From assembly GCF_029428675.1 (NCBI RefSeq), contig NZ_JAJNEL010000001.1:3410001-3474000 (forward strand): a stretch of 64,000 bases of DNA. The letters are read 5' to 3'. This DNA is from Streptomyces sp. JH14 (GTDB lineage: Bacteria; Actinomycetota; Actinomycetes; Streptomycetales; Streptomycetaceae). A program made the translations under genes and the position numbers. The notes beneath the pieces are model-generated. The model ran no database searches. It was not told the DNA's origin and saw only the letters and a list, made by a program, of their open reading frames with translations. This document shows, piece after piece, positions 7,748 to 15,581 of the stretch; positions within the stretch are counted from its first letter, which is position 1, and every line of letters begins with the position of its first letter.

Positions 7748-8698
7748 ATGCGGGAGAACGCTCCGGCGCCGGGTCTGCTCGCGCGGGCCCGGCTGCTGGC
7801 CGCGCCGGCCGTCGGCGCCTTTGTCGTCCGCGGTCTGGAGGAGATCACCGGCCGCCCGGTCGAACAGGGTTTCCCCGGCACACCGCCGGAGGAGCCCTTC
7901 ATCTGTGTCGGGGCCACCCTGCCGCAGACGCTGCGGGGCGGGCCGCTGGTCTGGTTCCACAGCGTGAACGCCGGTACGGACGCCCTGCTGAGCGCGGGGC
8001 CGTGGCCGCCCGGGGTGCTGCTCACCCGGACGGTCGGCCGCATGGGTGAACGGATCGCCCAGTACGTGCTGGCCTGGGTGCTCGCCGACTGCCAGTCCGT
8101 CCCCGAGTTCGCCGCCCAGCACGCACGGGCCGAATGGCGCCGCATCCCCTCCGAACTCGTCGCGGGACAGACGGCCGTGATCTACGGGACGGGTCGCATC
8201 GGCTCGGCCGTCGCCGGCCTGCTGCGGGCGTGCGGCATCCGGACCGTGGGGGTGGGGCGCGGATCACGTGCGGCGCCTGCCGGCTTCGACCGGGTCGTCG
8301 GGGCCGACGACGACGCCGGACCGCTCGCGTCCGCGCGCTGGGTGGTCTCCACACTGCCGCTGACCCCCGCCACGGCCGGATTCTTCGGAGCGGACCGGTT
8401 CGCGGGCATGGGTGGTGCCACGTTCATCAATGTCGGCAGGGGCGCCACGGTGGACATGCGGGCGCTGGAGGCCGGGCTGCGCTCCGGTGCGGTGGGCGGG
8501 GCCGTGCTGGACGTGCTGCCCGAGGAACCCGCCGCGCCCGGCGACCGCAACTGGCAGCTGCCCCGCACGGTGATCACCTCGCACTCCGCGGGCATCACGG
8601 CGGACGAGGACATCCTCACGGACTTCGCCGCGTGCTGGGAGGCGCTGGCGGCGGGACGGTTGCCGGGGACGGCCGTGGACGTGGGGCGCGGGTACTGA
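7748..8698 (+). CDS. D-isomer-specific 2-hydroxyacid dehydrogenase
   Basis: A 316-residue NAD(P)-dependent dehydrogenase that interconverts 2-oxo and D-2-hydroxy acids. The Rossmann nucleotide motif GTGRIGSAVAGLL lies near residue 147. The family signature FINVGRGATVDMRAL carries the catalytic Arg, DVLPEEP the Glu and TSHSAGI the His. The N-terminal catalytic half is less conserved than in the classical enzymes. The start follows the oxidoreductase stop by 13 bp with no strong ribosome binding site. It is the last rightward gene before a convergent TetR gene, with a hairpin repeat between them. Confidence 0.85.
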   Translation: MRENAPAPGLLARARLLAAPAVGAFVVRGLEEITGRPVEQGFPGTPPEEPFICVGATLPQTLRGGPLVWFHSVNAGTDALLSAGPWPPGVLLTRTVGRMGERIAQYVLAWVLADCQSVPEFAAQHARAEWRRIPSELVAGQTAVIYGTGRIGSAVAGLLRACGIRTVGVGRGSRAAPAGFDRVVGADDDAGPLASARWVVSTLPLTPATAGFFGADRFAGMGGATFINVGRGATVDMRALEAGLRSGAVGGAVLDVLPEEPAAPGDRNWQLPRTVITSHSAGITADEDILTDFAACWEALAAGRLPGTAVDVGRGY

Positions 8699-8727
8699 CG
8701 GGTGCGGGACGCGCTCGACAGGACCCA

Positions 8728-8802
8728 GGGGCCCTCGTCGGGACCACGTCGGCCCGGCTGGGCCCCCGCTCCCTGAGCCGGCCCGATCCGGACGAAGGCC
8801 TC
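8728..8802. repeat. Shortened copy of the palindromic repeat, at a convergent gene junction
   Basis: The stretch CCCCGCTCCCTGAGCC (about 8764-8779) followed by GATCCGGACGAAGGCC (8785-8800) aligns closely with the reverse complement of the outer arm of the 1661-1820 element. The left arm GGGGCCCTCGTCGGGACC (from 8728) resembles the other end. It forms an imperfect hairpin between a rightward gene and the leftward tetR gene and overlaps the tetR stop codon, so it may serve as a two-way terminator. Confidence 0.6.
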
Positions 8803-9562
8803 AGCGGTCCCGCATCGCCTCGATGCCCGCGATCAGCAGGTCCAGGGCGAAGTCGAAGTCCCGCTCGCGCATCTCCTCGACCGTGTCGCCGCCGCGGGCG
8901 TCCATCAGGTCCTGCGACGACTCGACCATCCGGCTGAACTGCGGCTGGGACCGGATCGTGCCCATGGCCTGCTGGAAGAACTCGTCCTGGCTGAGTCCCG
9001 CCTCCGCGGAACGCTGTACGAAATGGCCCTCGATGGTGCCGAATCCGTACACGAACTGGAAGACCGCGGAGAGTGCTCCCGTCTGCCGGCGCAACGGCAG
9101 CCCCGTCGCCCGGATCACGTCCTGGACGGCGTACGAGAACAGCATCGAGTGCGGGCCGATATTGAGGAAGTGACCCGCGAGCGGCGACACCCAGACGTGC
9201 CGGACCAGCAGTTCCCGGTAGGTGGTGGCCAGTTCGCGCAGCCGGTCGTGCCAGTGCGCGTCCTCCTCCCGGGGAGGCGTGATCTCGCGGTAGACCGAGT
9301 CGAGGGCCAGCTCCAGCAGGTCGTCCTTGGTGTCGACGTACCAGTAGAGGGACATCGCGGTGACGTCCAGCTCGGCGGCGAGCCTGCGCATGGAGAACTT
9401 CGCGAGCCCCTCGGCGTCCAGCAGCCGCACCGTTGCCGCGGTGATCTTCTCCCGGTCGAGGCCGGCCGGCTGGTCGGCCCTGCGCGTGCGCGAGGGCGGC
9501 CGCTGCTCGAGCCAGACGCTGGTCCGGGCAGGGCTCTTCACACGGTCGGCCGCGGACGCCAT
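8801..9562 (-). CDS. TetR/AcrR-family transcriptional regulator
   Basis: A 253-residue repressor. After an Arg-rich N-terminal extension of about 35 residues, the TetR HTH is clear (ITAATVRLLDAEGLAKFSM then RRLAAELDVTAMSLYWYVD), followed by an all-helical ligand-binding domain of the TetR_C type. It lies 24 bp behind an MFS drug-exporter gene in the same direction and is probably co-transcribed with it. The triple inverted operator before the exporter (11138-11195) is its likely target, giving negative feedback on both genes. Confidence 0.9.
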   Translation of the reverse strand: MASAADRVKSPARTSVWLEQRPPSRTRRADQPAGLDREKITAATVRLLDAEGLAKFSMRRLAAELDVTAMSLYWYVDTKDDLLELALDSVYREITPPREEDAHWHDRLRELATTYRELLVRHVWVSPLAGHFLNIGPHSMLFSYAVQDVIRATGLPLRRQTGALSAVFQFVYGFGTIEGHFVQRSAEAGLSQDEFFQQAMGTIRSQPQFSRMVESSQDLMDARGGDTVEEMRERDFDFALDLLIAGIEAMRDR

Positions 9563-9586
9563 GACGCGCTCTCCTCGTCTTCCGGA

Positions 9587-11110
9587 CTATGCCGCTTTCG
9601 CGGCCGGGTCTGCCAGTGCCGATTCTGCCCGCTCCGCACGCCGCAGGAGCACGGCGGCGAGCAGGCCGCCGGCCAGCACCGCCACGGCTCCGACCAGCTG
9701 ACTGGTCTGCAGACCGGCCGAGAACGCGTCCGTGATGCGCTGCCGCTCCCCGTCTCCGCCGGCCGCGGCGAGTGCGGCGGGCAGCGAGGCGGCCCCGACC
9801 GCTGCCGGTACGAGCGCGGCGAACCGCGAGTTGAGGACCGCACCGAGCACCGCGACCCCGAGCCCGTTGCCGCATTCGGCGAGCGTGCCGTTGACCCCGG
9901 CGCCCACGCCCGCCTTCTCCGGCGGAATGGCGCTCATGATGGCGTTGGCCATGGCGGGCATGGCCAGGGCGATGCCCGCACCCATCACGACCAGACCCAG
10001 CAGCATCCCGCCGTACCCGCCCCCGCCGAACAGTGCGATCGCGGCCAGCCCGGCGGCCAGCAGGCCCATCCCGGAGGCGATCGTGACGGGCGTGCCCAGC
10101 GTGGGCACCAGCCTGGCGCCCACGCCCGTGAGGTTGAGCGCGACGACGCTCAGCGCCAGCGGAGCCGTACGCAGGCCCGCCTCCAGCGGCCCGTAGCCGA
10201 GGACGAACTGGAGCTGCTGGGTGAGCAGGAAGAGCGAGCCGCCCATCCCGAAGGCCACCAGGATCGCGCCCGCGACCGCCCCGATGAACTTCTGGTTCCG
10301 GAAGAAGTGCATGTCCAGCATCGGGTACGGGATGTGCAGCTCCCAGAGCGCGAAGCCGGCCAGCACGGCGACGCCGGTGAAAGCGGTGAGCAGGACCCGG
10401 CCCGAGGTCCAGCCGTACCCCGGTCCGGAGATGATCGCGTAGACGACGGCGGCCATGCCGACGGTGGAGAGCAGCGCGCCGAGCAGATCGGGGCGGTCGC
10501 CACGCGGGTTCTTGGACTCCGGTACGAGCCGGACCACGGCGATCAGGCCGACGACCGCGACCGGGATGTTGACCAGGAAGATCGCGCCCCACCAGAAGTG
10601 GGCGAGCATGACCCCGCCGATCAGCGGCCCGACGGCGAATCCGAGCGAGTTGACGGTGGACCAGATGCCGATCGCCTTCACGCGCTCGGTGTCGTCGAAG
10701 GTCTGGACGACGACGGCCAGGGTCGTGGTGATCAGCAGCGCACCGCCGACACCCATGCCGGCCCGGGCGGCGATCAGCTGCCCGGACGACTGGGCGAGCC
10801 CCGCCACCAGCGAACCGACACCGAACAGCACGAGCCCCGCGAGCAGCATCTTCCTGCGCCCGTAGCGGTCGGCGGAGCTGCCCGCGGTGAGCAGCAGACC
10901 CGACTGGACGAGCGAGTACGCGTTGATCATCCACTGCACATCGGCGGTGGACGCGTCGAGTTCCCGGGTGAGGGACGGGATCGCGACGTTGAGGACCGTG
11001 TTGTCGAGCAGCACGGTGAGCTGGGCGAGGCAGATGACGCCGAGGATCAGCCAGCGCTGCGGGTGGGCGGGGGGCGTGAGCCGGTTCCCGGCGGCTGTGG
11101 TCGCCGTCAT
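9587..11110 (-). CDS. MFS (DHA2) multidrug exporter
   Basis: A 507-residue transporter with about 14 predicted membrane helices. LLDNTVLNVAIPSL in helix 1, ADRYGRRKMLLAGL in the helix 2-3 loop (motif A) and GVGGALLITTTLAVV in motif C identify the DHA2 drug:proton antiporter family (EmrB/QacA-like). ATG 11110 was chosen because AAGGAGCCCGC precedes it; the frame is open further upstream but through the operator region. It is followed by the tetR gene. The natural substrate is unknown. Confidence 0.92.
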   Translation of the reverse strand: MTATTAAGNRLTPPAHPQRWLILGVICLAQLTVLLDNTVLNVAIPSLTRELDASTADVQWMINAYSLVQSGLLLTAGSSADRYGRRKMLLAGLVLFGVGSLVAGLAQSSGQLIAARAGMGVGGALLITTTLAVVVQTFDDTERVKAIGIWSTVNSLGFAVGPLIGGVMLAHFWWGAIFLVNIPVAVVGLIAVVRLVPESKNPRGDRPDLLGALLSTVGMAAVVYAIISGPGYGWTSGRVLLTAFTGVAVLAGFALWELHIPYPMLDMHFFRNQKFIGAVAGAILVAFGMGGSLFLLTQQLQFVLGYGPLEAGLRTAPLALSVVALNLTGVGARLVPTLGTPVTIASGMGLLAAGLAAIALFGGGGYGGMLLGLVVMGAGIALAMPAMANAIMSAIPPEKAGVGAGVNGTLAECGNGLGVAVLGAVLNSRFAALVPAAVGAASLPAALAAAGGDGERQRITDAFSAGLQTSQLVGAVAVLAGGLLAAVLLRRAERAESALADPAAKAA

Positions 11111-11137
11111 GCGGGCTCCTTGGGCCTGTGGAGGTCT

Positions 11138-11195
11138 TCTACGGTGTACGAGCCATGCGTTGTACACCGTAAGACATCCCTCTTACGGTGTACAA
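11138..11195 (-). promoter_or_regulatory. Triple TetR-type operator upstream of the MFS gene
   Basis: A perfect 15-bp inverted pair, TTGTACACCGTAAGA (11160-11174) and TCTTACGGTGTACAA (11181-11195), plus a third near-copy TCTACGGTGTACGA (11138-11151). The sites cover the whole stretch from 28 to 85 bp upstream of the exporter start and must overlap its promoter. They may also influence the divergent secreted phosphatase gene, which starts 62 bp away. Confidence 0.75.
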
Positions 11196-11256
11196 GCGAC
11201 TTTCCCGCGGTACGGTGCTCGGCGCTGATCCAAAGGCCTTGGGACCGGGGAGTGAT

Positions 11257-12096
11257 ATGTCACTGCGTCGTCGTACGGTGGAAGTCCTGTTCGCCGCAGG
11301 CCTGTTGGGGGTCGCCGCCGTCCCGCCCGCCGGAGCCGCCGGGCAGGGCCGTTCGGTGCCGCTGCGCGTCGCCACGTACAACATCCATGCGGGCGCCGGC
11401 ATGGACAACGTCTTCGATCTGGACCGGCAGACAGCCCAGCTCCGTGCGCTGGACGCCGATGTGATCGGGCTTCAGGAGGTCGACGTCCACTGGGACACCC
11501 GCAGCCAGTGGCGTGATGTCGCGGCCGAGCTGGCCGAACGGCTGGACATGCAGGTGTCGTTCGCCCCGATATACAGCCTCGATCCCACGACGCCGGGGGC
11601 GCCGCGACGCGAGTACGGCGTCGCGGTGCTGTCCAGGTACCGGATCGTGAGCGCCGAGAACCACGAGATCACCCGGCTCTCCACTCAGGTCCCCGATCCC
11701 GTGCCGGCCCCGGCGCCCGGCTTCGGCGAGGTGGTCGTACGGGTGAAGGGGGTGCCCGTGCATGTGTATGTGACGCACCTCGACTACCGCCCCGACCCGT
11801 CCGTACGGATGGCGCAGGTCGCCGACACCCGGCGGATCATGGCGGAGGACCGGGGGCGGAAGGTGCTGCTCGGCGACTTCAACGCGGAACCGGGCGCCCC
11901 GGAACTGGCCCCCCTCTGGAACGAGCTGGCCGATGCCGACCCGGGCGCGCCGACCTTCCCCGCACTGGACCCGGTGAAACGGATCGACTTCGTGGCGGTG
12001 TCGAAGGACGGCGTGCGGGTACGCGACGCGGCGGGGGCCGAGACGCTCGCCTCGGACCACCGCCCGGTTGTCGCCGATCTGCTGCTCCGGCGCTGA
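11257..12096 (+). CDS. Secreted endonuclease/exonuclease/phosphatase-family hydrolase
   Basis: A 279-residue protein with an N-terminal signal peptide (basic MSLRRRTVE, hydrophobic core, PPAGAAG cleavage region). The mature part is an EEP fold: VATYNIHAG, IGLQEVD, VTHLDYR, LLGDFNAEP, and SDHRPVVADL near the C-terminus, which supply the metal-binding Asn/Glu/Asp and the catalytic His. Such enzymes cleave phosphodiester or phosphomonoester bonds; secreted bacterial ones include sphingomyelinase-like and nuclease-like members. GGGGAG precedes ATG 11257. It ends 13 bp from the convergent glycosyltransferase gene. Confidence 0.88.
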   Translation: MSLRRRTVEVLFAAGLLGVAAVPPAGAAGQGRSVPLRVATYNIHAGAGMDNVFDLDRQTAQLRALDADVIGLQEVDVHWDTRSQWRDVAAELAERLDMQVSFAPIYSLDPTTPGAPRREYGVAVLSRYRIVSAENHEITRLSTQVPDPVPAPAPGFGEVVVRVKGVPVHVYVTHLDYRPDPSVRMAQVADTRRIMAEDRGRKVLLGDFNAEPGAPELAPLWNELADADPGAPTFPALDPVKRIDFVAVSKDGVRVRDAAGAETLASDHRPVVADLLLRR

Positions 12097-12109
12097 CGGC
12101 CGGTCCGGA

Positions 12110-14257
12110 TCAGCTCGTGGGTCGGGTCAGGTCGTAGAAGGTCGCACTTCCCACGGTGACCTTCTCGAAGGTGTCCTCGACCCACGAGCTGATCTCGGAC
12201 GAGGTGCCGCTGTTTCCGCCACCGCCGCCCATCCCGCCCGTGCCGCTCGAAATGAAGTAGTGGATCTTCCCGTCCTCGACGTACTCCTTGAACCGGGCGA
12301 GCGTCGGGGACGGGTCACTGCCGTTGAAGCCGCCGATGGCCATCACCGGGTCGCCGGTGGCGAGCTGGTAACTGGCGGCGTTCTGCGAGCCGATGGCGGC
12401 GGCTGCCCAGGTGTACGCGCCGGCGTTCTGCTCCAGGAGTTTCCTGGCCTGGGAGCTGACGGAGGAGCCGTTGAGCAGGCCGCCCATCCCGCCGCCTCCG
12501 CCCATGCCGCCTTCGGCCATGCCACCGGGGCTGCCGCCCGGCATGGCGTTCTGCTGTCGGCCGTTCTGCTGATTGCCCTGACCCTGTGGGCCGCCGCCCG
12601 GGAAGCCGCCCTGGCCGCCGGCAGGCGGCCGGCCCATGCCGCCGCCCTGCTGATTGGCTTGTCCGTTCCGGCTGTTCTGGCCCGGAGGCTGCATTCCGCC
12701 ACCACCGGGACCGCCCCGGCCGCCACCGCCCATCGTGGAGGCGCCCGCCGGGCCGGCCGTGACGATCGAGCCCTGGTGCCCGGTGTCCAGCGTGCTGACG
12801 GTGTACGCCGTCGGCCCGGCCAGTGACGCGACGAACCCGATGCCCGCCGCGGCCAGCGCCACTCGGCGTCCGGCCCGGCCCGCGAGCAGCGGGCCCACCG
12901 CGGCCACGAGACCGCCGATCAGGACGGCCTGGCGCAGCCATGGCAGGTAGTCCGGGGTCCGCCCCAGCAGGACGTACGACCAGACTGCCGTCACGGCGAC
13001 CGTCGCACCGAGCAGTCCGCTCGCCGCCCACGTGGCCCGCTCCTCCCACAGGACCGTGACGCCCATGCCGACGAGCGCCGCGATGTAGGGGGCCAGGGCG
13101 ACCGTGTAGTACTGGTGGAAGATGCCGGCCATGAAGCTGAAGACGACCGCGGTCATCAGCAGCGAGCCGCCCCAGGCGAGGAAGGCCGCACGGGCGGTGT
13201 CCGTCCGCTTCGCCTTCCAGGTGAGCCAGAGGCCCGCGGCCAGCAGGATCAGGGCGGCGGGCAGCAGCCACGAGATCTGGCTGCCGATCTCCGAGTTGAA
13301 CATCCGGCCGATGCCGGTCTCGCCCCACTGCCCACCGGCCTGGCCGCCGCCTCCCCCTCCCACGCTGCCGGTCTCGTCGCCGTTGATCCGGCCGAGCCCG
13401 TTGTAGCCGAAGGTCAGTTCCAGGAAGGAGTTGTTCTGCGAACCGCCGATGTACGGACGGGAGGAGGCGGGCCAGAGTTCGACGATCGCCACCCACCAGC
13501 CGCCCGCGACGACCATCGCGAGCGCCGCCAGCCCGAGTTGACCGAACCGCTTCCGTACCGACGTCGGCGCGCACACGGCGTACAGCACGGCCAGCGGCGG
13601 CAGGATCAGGAACGCCTGCAGCGTCTTCGACAGGAAAGCGAGCCCGACCGCGACCCCGGCCCACACCAGCCACTTCGTCCGGCCGTTCTCCAGCGCGCGC
13701 AGCACGCAGTGGACGGTCACGGTCATCAGCAGCGCGAGCAGCGCGTCCGGGTTGTTGAAGCGGAACATCAGCGCGGCGACGGGCGTGAGTGCGAACACCG
13801 TCATCGCGATCAGTCCGGCGGTCGCGCTGAACCGGCGGCGTACCGCCGCGTACAGGACCCCGGCCGTCGCCACCCCCATCAGCACCTGCGGGGCGAGGAT
13901 CGCCCACGAGCTGAGGCCGAAGATCCGCACCGACAGGGCCATCGGCCAGAGCGTGGCCGGGGGTTTGTCGACGGTGATGGCGTTCGCCGCGTCCAGCGAA
14001 CCGAAGAAGAACGCCTTCCAGCTCTGACTGCCGGCCTGCACGGCCGCGGAGTAGAAGGAGTTGGCGTAACCGGAGGCGCTGAGATTCCACAGATACGCCA
14101 GCGCAATGGCCAGCAGCAGGGCGAGGAAGGCGGGTCGTGCCCAGCGCGGGTCCTCGGGCCTGCCGCGCCGTACGCGTCGCAGGAACGGCTCGTCCGCTGC
14201 CGGTGCGGCCGTGGCCGGCGGCGCCGGAAACCGGTCGGTGGGATGCAGGGTGGTCAT
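12110..14257 (-). CDS. GT39/ArnT-like membrane glycosyltransferase
   Basis: A 715-residue polytopic protein of the ArnT/PMT-type superfamily, which transfers sugars from polyprenyl-phosphate donors outside the membrane. Conserved features are AVQAGSQSWKAFFFGSLD, the acidic loop VDKPPATLWP and RFNNPDALLALL, followed by many helices. The C-terminal third holds a long low-complexity Gly/Gln/Met segment (about residues 500-620) and a soluble end domain (AGAYTWAAAAIGSQNAASY). The start overlaps the stop of the upstream GT2-GtrA gene by 4 bp (ATGA), so the two are translationally coupled. The upstream enzyme can make the polyprenyl-phosphate sugar that this one would use. Confidence 0.88.
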   Translation of the reverse strand: MTTLHPTDRFPAPPATAAPAADEPFLRRVRRGRPEDPRWARPAFLALLLAIALAYLWNLSASGYANSFYSAAVQAGSQSWKAFFFGSLDAANAITVDKPPATLWPMALSVRIFGLSSWAILAPQVLMGVATAGVLYAAVRRRFSATAGLIAMTVFALTPVAALMFRFNNPDALLALLMTVTVHCVLRALENGRTKWLVWAGVAVGLAFLSKTLQAFLILPPLAVLYAVCAPTSVRKRFGQLGLAALAMVVAGGWWVAIVELWPASSRPYIGGSQNNSFLELTFGYNGLGRINGDETGSVGGGGGGQAGGQWGETGIGRMFNSEIGSQISWLLPAALILLAAGLWLTWKAKRTDTARAAFLAWGGSLLMTAVVFSFMAGIFHQYYTVALAPYIAALVGMGVTVLWEERATWAASGLLGATVAVTAVWSYVLLGRTPDYLPWLRQAVLIGGLVAAVGPLLAGRAGRRVALAAAGIGFVASLAGPTAYTVSTLDTGHQGSIVTAGPAGASTMGGGGRGGPGGGGMQPPGQNSRNGQANQQGGGMGRPPAGGQGGFPGGGPQGQGNQQNGRQQNAMPGGSPGGMAEGGMGGGGGMGGLLNGSSVSSQARKLLEQNAGAYTWAAAAIGSQNAASYQLATGDPVMAIGGFNGSDPSPTLARFKEYVEDGKIHYFISSGTGGMGGGGGNSGTSSEISSWVEDTFEKVTVGSATFYDLTRPTS

Positions 14258-15555
14258 CGGACGTTCCCCAGTTCGTGGTGAGTGTCGTCGGCGCGGCCGG
14301 CCGCGGGGGCCCGGTCCGGGAAGACCCAGGCGCGGAAGAGCAGGAAGCGCAGCACCGTCGCCGCGAGGTTGGCCGCGATCAGCACGGCGAGTTCCGTACC
14401 GTGCGAGGGAGATCCGGACGCCGCGCCCAGCGCCGCGAGCGAACCGCTGGTCAGCGCCAGACCGACGGCGAAGACGACGAGACCCTGCGCCTGATGGCGT
14501 ACCGCGCCGTTCCGGCCGCGTACGCCGAAGGTGAGCCTCCGGTTGGCCGCCGTATTGGCGACGGCCGAGACCAGCAGCGCACCGCCGTTGGCGATCTGCG
14601 GGCCGGCGCCCAGCCGGAAGAGCGAGTACAGGGCGAGATAGAAGAGCGTGGAGAGCGCGCCCACGACACAGAACCCGACCAGCTGCCGGGCCAGGCCGCC
14701 CGGCACACCGCTCAGCCCGCGGTCGCGCGGATCGTCCCCGAAGGGCCGGGCGAGACGGTCCAGCGGCAGCGCCCCGACGGCCAGCGCCCGCCCCACCCGC
14801 CACACGCCTTTCAGGTCCTCGGTGGCCGTCCGCACGATGTGGACCGTGGAGTCGGGGTCGTCGACCCAGTCGACCGGCACCTCGTGGATGCGCAGCCCGG
14901 CCCGCTCGGCGAGGACCAGCATCTCGGTGTCGAAGAACCATCCGGTGTCCTCGACCATCGGCAGCAGCCGCTGTGCGACGTCCCGCCGAATGGCCTTGAA
15001 CCCGCACTGCGCGTCGCTGAACCGCGCGGCCAGCGACGAACGGAGGATGAGGTTGTAGGCCCGCGAGATGAACTCCCGCTTCGACCCCCGTACCACCCGC
15101 GAACTGCGGGCCAGCCGCGATCCGATGGCCAGGTCCGAATGCCCGGAGATCAGCGGGGCGACGAGCGGCAGCAGAGCGTTGAGGTCGGTGGAGAGATCGA
15201 CGTCCATATAGGCGAGGACCGGGGCGTCCGACTCCGACCAGACATTACGCAGCGCCCGCCCGCGCCCCTTCTCCTCCAGCCGGTACGAACGGCATCGCGG
15301 GAGGATCGCCGCCAGCCGGGCCGCCACCTGGGGCGTGCGGTCGGTGCTCGCGTTGTCGGCGACGGTGATCCGGAAGGCGTACGGAAAGGTGCGCACCAGA
15401 TGGTCGTGCAGGCGCAGCACACAGGTTTCGAGGTCCTTCTCCTCGTTGTAGACGGGTACCACCACATCGAGGACGGGGGCACCTGCCGCGTCGACCGCTC
15501 CGGCCAGGAGATGCTCCCGGGCCGGCAAGGTGCTCCAAGAAGAGTCGGTTCGCAT
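14254..15555 (-). CDS. GT2 polyprenyl-phosphate glycosyltransferase fused to GtrA domain
   Basis: A 433-residue fusion. Residues about 25-260 are a dolichyl-phosphate-mannose-synthase-like GT2 domain (LDVVVPVYNEEKDLE, ITVADNASTDRTPQ, and AYMDVDLSTDL, which holds the metal-binding DxD). Residues about 290-415 are a GtrA-like four-helix membrane domain (LVGFCVVGALSTLFYLALY, NTAANRRLTFG). It should load a sugar onto polyprenyl phosphate and help present or flip it. The start ATG 15555 lies 26 bp after the sensor kinase gene ends. A paired repeat like that in the regulator's own promoter lies just upstream (15601-15618), suggesting control by the adjacent two-component system. Confidence 0.88.
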   Translation of the reverse strand: MRTDSSWSTLPAREHLLAGAVDAAGAPVLDVVVPVYNEEKDLETCVLRLHDHLVRTFPYAFRITVADNASTDRTPQVAARLAAILPRCRSYRLEEKGRGRALRNVWSESDAPVLAYMDVDLSTDLNALLPLVAPLISGHSDLAIGSRLARSSRVVRGSKREFISRAYNLILRSSLAARFSDAQCGFKAIRRDVAQRLLPMVEDTGWFFDTEMLVLAERAGLRIHEVPVDWVDDPDSTVHIVRTATEDLKGVWRVGRALAVGALPLDRLARPFGDDPRDRGLSGVPGGLARQLVGFCVVGALSTLFYLALYSLFRLGAGPQIANGGALLVSAVANTAANRRLTFGVRGRNGAVRHQAQGLVVFAVGLALTSGSLAALGAASGSPSHGTELAVLIAANLAATVLRFLLFRAWVFPDRAPAAGRADDTHHELGNVR

Positions 15556-15581
15556 GGGGTCGACAGTCGCCAACCCCGCTG

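Noticed and set aside
9023..11464. Long plus-strand open frame of over 800 codons
   Set aside because: Antisense to the TetR and MFS genes; composition is antisense-like and it shows no motif.
12480..12760. CRISPR-like or tandem-repeat array
   Set aside because: The repetition is in-frame Gly/Gln/Met codons of a coding region, with no regular repeat-spacer pattern.
14258..15007. N-terminal extension of the GT39-like protein through the GT2-GtrA gene
   Set aside because: It would read a second frame of a well-supported gene; the ATGA overlap at 14254-14257 gives a natural start.
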